NCBI GenBank assembly: GCA_045546135.1
Contig: JAZQCD010000010.1
Coordinates: 1-64,000 of the forward strand
Reading direction: 5' to 3'
Origin: RUG13409 sp045546135
Lineage (GTDB): Bacteria > Bacillota > Clostridia > Peptostreptococcales > Anaerovoracaceae
Length of the DNA stretch: 64,000 nt
The notes below the pieces were generated by a model. That model had not been told where the DNA came from. It did no database searches and saw nothing but the letters and a program-made list of their open reading frames with translations. Made by a program: the position numbers and the translations under genes. Positions 59,717-64,000 of this stretch are shown piece by piece (the stretch's first letter is position 1; the number at the start of each line of letters is the position of its first letter).

Positions 59717-59870
59717 AATGTCTCCCTTATATTTATTGAACCTATGTGCTAAGGCCTGTGGATATGTAAGATATTTTTTGATACAATTACCAAAAGGCTT
59801 CGTCCAAGGTGATATAATTAGGATAAATATATATTACTATATATGTATTATATCTTAAAAAGGATAAATT

Positions 59871-60725
59871 ATGTACAGAATTGTAAGGAAAAAAGTGCTT
59901 AATCCGTCTGTCGTTCAGATGGAGATCGAAGCCCCTCTTGTTGCAAGAAAGGCAAGACCGGGTCAGTTCATAATCCTGAGGGCTTCAGAGGAAGGCGAGA
60001 GGATACCTCTCACAGTAGCAGGAACAAACAAAGACGAAGGAACAGTAAAGATCATATTTCAGATAGTTGGAGGGACGACAAAAGAACTCTCCTGTAAAAA
60101 CGAAGGAGATCATTTGCCGGACTTCGTAGGACCCCTTGGAGAGCCTACAAAGACAGAAGGGCTAAAAAGGGTATGCATAGTAGGCGGCGGCGTAGGCTGC
60201 GCCATTGCAATGCCAATTGCAAAGGAACTCCATGACCTTGGAGCAAAGGTCACTTCCATCATAGGTTTTAGGAGCAAGGACATAGTCATACTCGAAGATG
60301 AGTTCAGCAAGTGCTCAGATGAGCTCATAGTGATGACTGATGACGGAAGCTACGGAAAGAAGGGTAATGTAACCCTTCCTTTAAAGGATATGCTTGAAAA
60401 GGGAGAAAACTTTGACGAGATCATAGCCATAGGACCCATCATCATGATGAAATTCGTAGTAGAGACTGCAAGGCCCTACGGCATACCTGTAACTGTCTCC
60501 ATGAACCCAATTATGATAGACGGTACAGGAATGTGCGGAGGCTGCAGACTGACCCTTGTAAAGGACGGCAAGAGAGTCATGAAGTTTGCATGCGTGGACG
60601 GACCTGATTTTGACGGCTACGAAGTAGATTTTGACGAAGCAATGTCAAGAAACAGGATGTATTCTGATTTTGAAAGGCATGCATACGATAAGGCATGCAA
60701 TCTTTTCGGCAAGGAGGCAAAGTGA
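59871..60725 (+). CDS. nfnA: NADH-dependent ferredoxin:NADP oxidoreductase, small subunit
   Basis: The NfnA subunit carries FAD, NAD and a [2Fe-2S] cluster and, with NfnB, couples NADH plus reduced ferredoxin to two NADPH (or the reverse). The 284 residues resemble dihydroorotate dehydrogenase electron-transfer subunits: PGQFIILR FAD site near residue 36, GGGVGCAIAMPIA for NAD, and the cluster ligands in DGTGMCGGCRL plus FACVDGP. A -10 TATAAT lies near 59813. nfnB starts within its last codon. Confidence 0.9.
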   Translation: MYRIVRKKVLNPSVVQMEIEAPLVARKARPGQFIILRASEEGERIPLTVAGTNKDEGTVKIIFQIVGGTTKELSCKNEGDHLPDFVGPLGEPTKTEGLKRVCIVGGGVGCAIAMPIAKELHDLGAKVTSIIGFRSKDIVILEDEFSKCSDELIVMTDDGSYGKKGNVTLPLKDMLEKGENFDEIIAIGPIIMMKFVVETARPYGIPVTVSMNPIMIDGTGMCGGCRLTLVKDGKRVMKFACVDGPDFDGYEVDFDEAMSRNRMYSDFERHAYDKACNLFGKEAK

Positions 60726-62137
60726 TGGCAAATATCAAAGACAGGAATCCTATGCCCTCCCAATCACCAAAGATAAGGGCTCATAATTTCATGGAAGTAG
60801 CTCTCGGATACGATGAAGAGACTGCTCTTTCAGAAGCTTCAAGATGCCTTGGATGCAAAAACAGGCCCTGCGTTACAGGCTGCCCTGTAAATATCAAGAT
60901 ACCCGATTTCATAAAAAAGATAACAGAAAAAGATTACGAAGGCGCATTTAAGATCATCAGCAAAGATTCATCTCTTCCTGCAGTTTGCGGCAGAGTTTGT
61001 CCTCAGGAAAGCCAGTGCGAATCAAAGTGCACTCTTGGCATAAAGTATGAGCCTGTTGCCATAGGAAGGCTCGAAAGATTCGTTGCTGACTATCACAGGG
61101 AGCACAGTGAAGAAAAGCCTTTAGCGTCTGCTTCAAACGGACACAAGGTGGCAGTAGTAGGTTCAGGACCTTCAGGCCTTACATGCGCTGGAGACCTCGC
61201 AAAGAAGGGTTACAAAGTCACTGTATATGAAGCGCTTCATACAGCAGGCGGAGTCCTTGTTTACGGTATCCCTGAATTCAGGCTACCAAAATCCATAGTA
61301 GCTGCAGAAGTAGACGGTCTTAAAGCGCTTGGAGTAGATGTTGAGACCAACGTCGTCATAGGAAAGACACTGACTGTAGACGAGCTCTTTGACATGGGCT
61401 TTGAAGCTGTCTTCATAGGTTCCGGAGCAGGGCTTCCCAATTTCATGGGGATCCCCGGAGAATCTTTAAAGGGTGTATATTCTGCAAATGAGTTTTTGAC
61501 AAGATCGAACCTCATGAAAGCATATTCAGATGACCCTGCTACTCCTATCATGAAGGGCGGAAGGGTCGCTGTAGTAGGCGGCGGAAATGTAGCTATGGAT
61601 GCTGCAAGGACAGCTTTAAGGCTTGGGGCAGAGAAGGTCTACATAGTATACAGAAGGTCCATGGAAGAACTTCCTGCAAGAAAGGAAGAAGTGGAGCATG
61701 CCATCGAAGAGGGCATAGACTTCAGGCTCCTCAACAATCCTGTAGAGATCATAGGATATGAAAATACAGAGGATGCAAGGGACCCAAAGAACGGTTTTGT
61801 CTGCGGCATGAAATGTATCAGGATGGAACTTGGAGAACCTGACGCATCAGGCAGGAGAAGACCTGTTGAGATCGAAGGGTCTGAATTCGTCCTCGATGTA
61901 GATACAGTCATCATGGCCATAGGCACATCTCCTAATCCTCTCATCAAAAATACGACAAAGGGACTCGAAGTAGGAAGAAAGGGCGGCATCATAGTAAATG
62001 AAGACGGCCTTACATCAAGAGAGGCTGTCTATGCAGGCGGCGACGCTGTAACAGGTTCTGCGACCGTTATATCGGCCATGGGAGCAGGAAAGCTTGCAGC
62101 AAAGTCCATAGATGAGTACCTGAGCAAGAAACAATAG
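60725..62137 (+). CDS. nfnB: NADH-dependent ferredoxin:NADP oxidoreductase, large subunit
   Basis: A 470-residue GltD-like flavoprotein carrying a bifurcating FAD and two [4Fe-4S] clusters. Cluster ligands: CLGCKNRPCVTGCP and CGRVCPQESQCESKC. FAD motif VVGSGPSGLTCAG and a second dinucleotide motif VVGGGNVAMDAAR follow. The start at 60725 overlaps the nfnA stop (TGATG) and AAGGAGG lies upstream; the frame extends 10 codons further but this start is better. Makes NADPH for biosynthesis. Confidence 0.9.
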   Translation: MANIKDRNPMPSQSPKIRAHNFMEVALGYDEETALSEASRCLGCKNRPCVTGCPVNIKIPDFIKKITEKDYEGAFKIISKDSSLPAVCGRVCPQESQCESKCTLGIKYEPVAIGRLERFVADYHREHSEEKPLASASNGHKVAVVGSGPSGLTCAGDLAKKGYKVTVYEALHTAGGVLVYGIPEFRLPKSIVAAEVDGLKALGVDVETNVVIGKTLTVDELFDMGFEAVFIGSGAGLPNFMGIPGESLKGVYSANEFLTRSNLMKAYSDDPATPIMKGGRVAVVGGGNVAMDAARTALRLGAEKVYIVYRRSMEELPARKEEVEHAIEEGIDFRLLNNPVEIIGYENTEDARDPKNGFVCGMKCIRMELGEPDASGRRRPVEIEGSEFVLDVDTVIMAIGTSPNPLIKNTTKGLEVGRKGGIIVNEDGLTSREAVYAGGDAVTGSATVISAMGAGKLAAKSIDEYLSKKQ

Positions 62138-62851
62138 ATGAACATATTTCTTTCAGCAAATGAATATACAAAAGAGCAGCAGGAAGAAAGAGACCTTGTC
62201 ATAGCATCCCTTGAAAGGCAGGGCTTTAAACTTGTTTCTGATATTTCCTCCTGCGACCTTGCTGTGTCTTTAGGAGGAGACGGAGCGCTTCTTAGGGCTG
62301 CTGCTTTAGCTTTGAGAGACGATAGGCCTATCATCGGTATCAATGCGGGTATGCTTGGCTTTCTTTGCGCTTTGAAGCTTTGCGATATAGAGGACTTTGG
62401 AAAAGTTCTTAATGATTCTTTGGTCAGCGAAAGGCTGGTCCTTGAAACGAGCACAAGCAAAGGAAAGCTCTTTGCAGTAAACGATATAGTCTTTGGCAAA
62501 AGGTATTTCGGAAGACCTGTTGATATATATGCAGCTGCAGGCGAAAAAGAACTCCTCTCCTTTAAAGGAGACGGACTAATAGTTTCTACGCCTACAGGAT
62601 CTACTGCATACAGCAAAAATGCGGGAGGCCCTGTCCTTGAGGCAGGCAGTTCTTCTTTTGTCCTTACTCCTATCTGCGCTCCGGCAAAGCCTGTGATACT
62701 TGATGAAAAAGAAAATGTGACAGTGTCTCTTAAAAAAGGAGAATGGGATATATTCATCGACGGAGAAAAGCTTGATGAAAGCTGCAGTAAGCTTTCTTTG
62801 CAGCCATCATCAAAGAGCCTTAAGCTCCTTCTTCCAAAAGGCAGGTTCTGA
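62138..62851 (+). CDS. nadK: NAD kinase
   Basis: Phosphorylates NAD to NADP. The 237 residues are at the short end of the family (usual 260-300). Motifs: VSLGGDGALLRAA (GGDG), NDIVF, and GDGLIVSTPTGSTAYSKNAGGP. The gene starts directly after the nfnB stop, so NADP is supplied in step with the enzyme that reduces it. The start codon has weak ribosome-site spacing inside nfnB, consistent with translational coupling. Confidence 0.92.
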   Translation: MNIFLSANEYTKEQQEERDLVIASLERQGFKLVSDISSCDLAVSLGGDGALLRAAALALRDDRPIIGINAGMLGFLCALKLCDIEDFGKVLNDSLVSERLVLETSTSKGKLFAVNDIVFGKRYFGRPVDIYAAAGEKELLSFKGDGLIVSTPTGSTAYSKNAGGPVLEAGSSSFVLTPICAPAKPVILDEKENVTVSLKKGEWDIFIDGEKLDESCSKLSLQPSSKSLKLLLPKGRF

Positions 62852-62870
62852 ATATATCAGCACAAAAAAA

Positions 62871-62886
62871 TGGGCGATTTCGCCCA
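62871..62886 (-). terminator. hairpin terminator, minus strand
   Basis: TGGGCGA-TT-TCGCCCA with an A-run before it (T-run on the minus strand). It would stop minus-strand transcription running toward nadK. Confidence 0.7.
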
Positions 62887-62927
62887 CACGATAGTTTACA
62901 GATCACCAAAGCAATAGATCATGGCAT

Positions 62928-62956
62928 AAAAAAGTTCCCATCAAGGGAACTTTTTT
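62928..62956. terminator. bidirectional intrinsic terminator
   Basis: AAAGTTCCC and GGGAACTTT over 5 bases, with A-run on the left and T-run on the right. It separates nadK from the convergent tetR gene. Confidence 0.9.
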
Positions 62957-63599
62957 ATCTAAGAAGCTGAATGTCGCTTACATCTATCTTGTCTGCTATC
63001 TCCTTTGACCTTTCGGCAAGGGTATTGAGAGCATCCGAGTTGATGCCAAGAAGCAGAGCAAAGACCTTTGAAGGGTCGAGGCTTATGCTGTCCTCTGACA
63101 GATCCGAGTAGGTGCCTTCGTAGTATCTTTGCCAGACCATATAGAAGGCGGCGAGGGACATGTCTGTGTAGAATTCGATCTCTTCCTTGCTCTTCTCTAT
63201 GCCGTAGTACTTTGCTATCTCCGCGACAGAAAGCTCGAGCCTCTCCCTTGTGACTTTGACAAAATCATCTATGGAAGCCATCTCCGAGATGAATCTTACA
63301 TTGGCCTTATCCTTTACTATGATCTTGTAATGAAGTCTCATATGAACGAATCTTCTAAGGAGAGGGTTTTCTATGTCTCCTGCAGCGCTGTCCATACGTT
63401 TGTAGATATGCTCTACGGCCTCTATTATGATCTCGTTAGCGATGTTTGATTTTTGTTTGAAGTAATAGGAAATCCAGGATGGCTGCAGATCGAGGGCCTG
63501 CGTGACCTCCCTCATGGTGGTGCCTTTATATCCTTTTTCGGCAAAAAGCTCTTTAGCTTTGTTGTAAATTGCCAGTTTTGTGCGATCACCTTTTTCCAT
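62955..63599 (-). CDS. TetR-family regulator
   Basis: A 214-residue repressor with HTH at about 6-50: KLAIYNKAKELFAEKGYKGT, TMREVTQALDLQPSWISYYF. The ligand domain contains an LXXF(VH) helix pattern and cannot be assigned. ATG 63599 is placed about 7 bases after the -10 of a strong promoter, so the mRNA may be leaderless. The third TetR regulator of this window, as an isolated gene. Confidence 0.85.
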   Translation of the reverse strand: MEKGDRTKLAIYNKAKELFAEKGYKGTTMREVTQALDLQPSWISYYFKQKSNIANEIIIEAVEHIYKRMDSAAGDIENPLLRRFVHMRLHYKIIVKDKANVRFISEMASIDDFVKVTRERLELSVAEIAKYYGIEKSKEEIEFYTDMSLAAFYMVWQRYYEGTYSDLSEDSISLDPSKVFALLLGINSDALNTLAERSKEIADKIDVSDIQLLR

Positions 63600-63605
63600 A
63601 CCTTG

Positions 63606-63634
63606 ATTTTAGTTCCGAAATGGACAATAGTCAA
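63606..63634 (-). promoter_or_regulatory. promoter of the 62955-63599 tetR gene
   Basis: On the minus strand: TTGACT (63634-63629), 17-base spacer, TAAAAT (63611-63606). The next 6-7 bases reach the start codon, so the transcript would start at or very near the A of ATG. TATTGATC/GACTATTG-type repeats overlap the -35 region. Confidence 0.7.
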
Positions 63635-64000
63635 TAATATGATCAATAAAAAAAAGTGATTTTTAAAGCATTTTTTTAAAAACAGCTTAATATTTCTGAT
63701 GTTGTAAAAAATGCAATTTTGCATTTGACTTTAAAAATGAAATAATATATATTCATTTTAGGTTTTTGGATGATCTTAAATCTAAAGGACCATAAATAGA
63801 CATTTGGACAGGATATGGTCAAACATATAACCACGCTACAATAGCCAAAAGCTATTGCATATAGTAATGGCTTACTTAACGGGCAAGCCAATTTACTACC
63901 TCCCCATCCCCCGCTCGCCGCGGGGGATAATTTTTTAGCATTAACCACCATTGTATGATAAAATAAAAAATAGTTTCTGTGAATAATATGCTTGGCCATT
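63635..64000. other. non-coding stretch at window end with a strong terminator
   Basis: A/T-rich region with no supported gene. The only signal is the hairpin ATCCCCCGC-TCGCC-GCGGGGGAT (63906-63928) followed by AA and six T (63931-63936), an intrinsic terminator on the plus strand with no clear plus-strand gene before it in this stretch. GC-rich against A/T-rich surroundings, it may belong to a feature outside the window. Confidence 0.65.

Noticed and set aside
63676..63999. Minus-strand reading frame of 107 residues at the window end
   Set aside because: It runs through a GC-rich terminator hairpin, has a Phe/Ile/Lys-rich random composition, no ribosome binding site and no family likeness.
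1..64000. CRISPR arrays, tRNA/rRNA genes, insertion sequences, prophage
   Set aside because: No regularly spaced repeats, no tRNA-like cloverleaf with the TTCRA loop, no transposase or phage-like protein was seen.

Overview
The window looks like chromosomal DNA of a strictly anaerobic Gram-positive bacterium of the Bacillota, most likely class Clostridia. Reasons: strong GGAGG-type ribosome binding sites, a textbook CIRCE element, FeoAB ferrous iron uptake with a DtxR-type regulator, the electron-bifurcating transhydrogenase NfnAB, cobalamin genes of the CbiC/CobQ type, a preference for AGA/AGG and ATA codons, sortase-type and lipoprotein signals, and dockerin-bearing secreted proteins. I could not fix the genus (an Anaerovoracaceae-like lineage is only a guess). 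I saw no rRNA, tRNA, CRISPR array, prophage or transposase.

Layout. 1-3419: end of a cobalamin cluster (CobD-like aminotransferase fragment, cobQ, cbiC, and an unusual fusion of a Cys-rich domain to a ThrH-like phosphatase). Base and codon composition switches abruptly near position 390, inside the cobQ P-loop. 3507-7751: iron block: DtxR regulator, exonuclease, feoA, feoB, a short FeoB-associated Cys-rich membrane peptide and a membrane-anchored HMA protein, with four matching palindromic operators. 7917-11979: membrane and envelope stress-like genes (Zn-ribbon-tailed membrane protein, DUF937-like protein, telA-xpaC, XRE regulator). 12118-20725: a moxR-DUF58-transglutaminase-like set (the last has lost its catalytic triad) that runs into pyruvate kinase and nucleoside catabolism (MtnA-like isomerase, cdd, deoC, deoB). 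22498-30047: nucleoside uptake (BMP lipoprotein plus ABC transporter) and salvage (uridine phosphorylase, thymidine kinase, purine nucleoside phosphorylase), with a large structured element between tdk and the phosphorylase.

31138-43958 is the most distinctive region. Three secreted proteins (849, 2077 and 552 residues; the largest a subtilisin-like protease) end in the same two-part module: a 65-70 residue domain with a conserved C(K/R)xGYL motif followed by a duplicated dockerin. They sit beside a sortase-type wall-anchored protein whose N-terminus looks like a cohesin. I read this as a small cohesin-dockerin surface assembly built around proteolysis rather than cellulose. 44243-53777 holds hsp20 under CIRCE, a flavin reductase with a long leader, a GPH-family transporter and TetR regulator, psuG, an M18 aminopeptidase, a YegP-like protein, a sirtuin, rlmH, a GtrA protein and the second of two stand-alone E2-like acyltransferase domains that lack the catalytic His. 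53829-64000 holds a metallo-hydrolase, two more TetR regulators, putP, an SDR-DUF1295-membrane protein operon of unknown role, and nfnA-nfnB-nadK.

The genes suggest an amino-acid, peptide and nucleoside scavenger: external protease, peptidase, proline uptake, nucleoside uptake, breakdown of pentose phosphate to glycolysis, and NADPH made by bifurcation. All functions are read from sequence alone.
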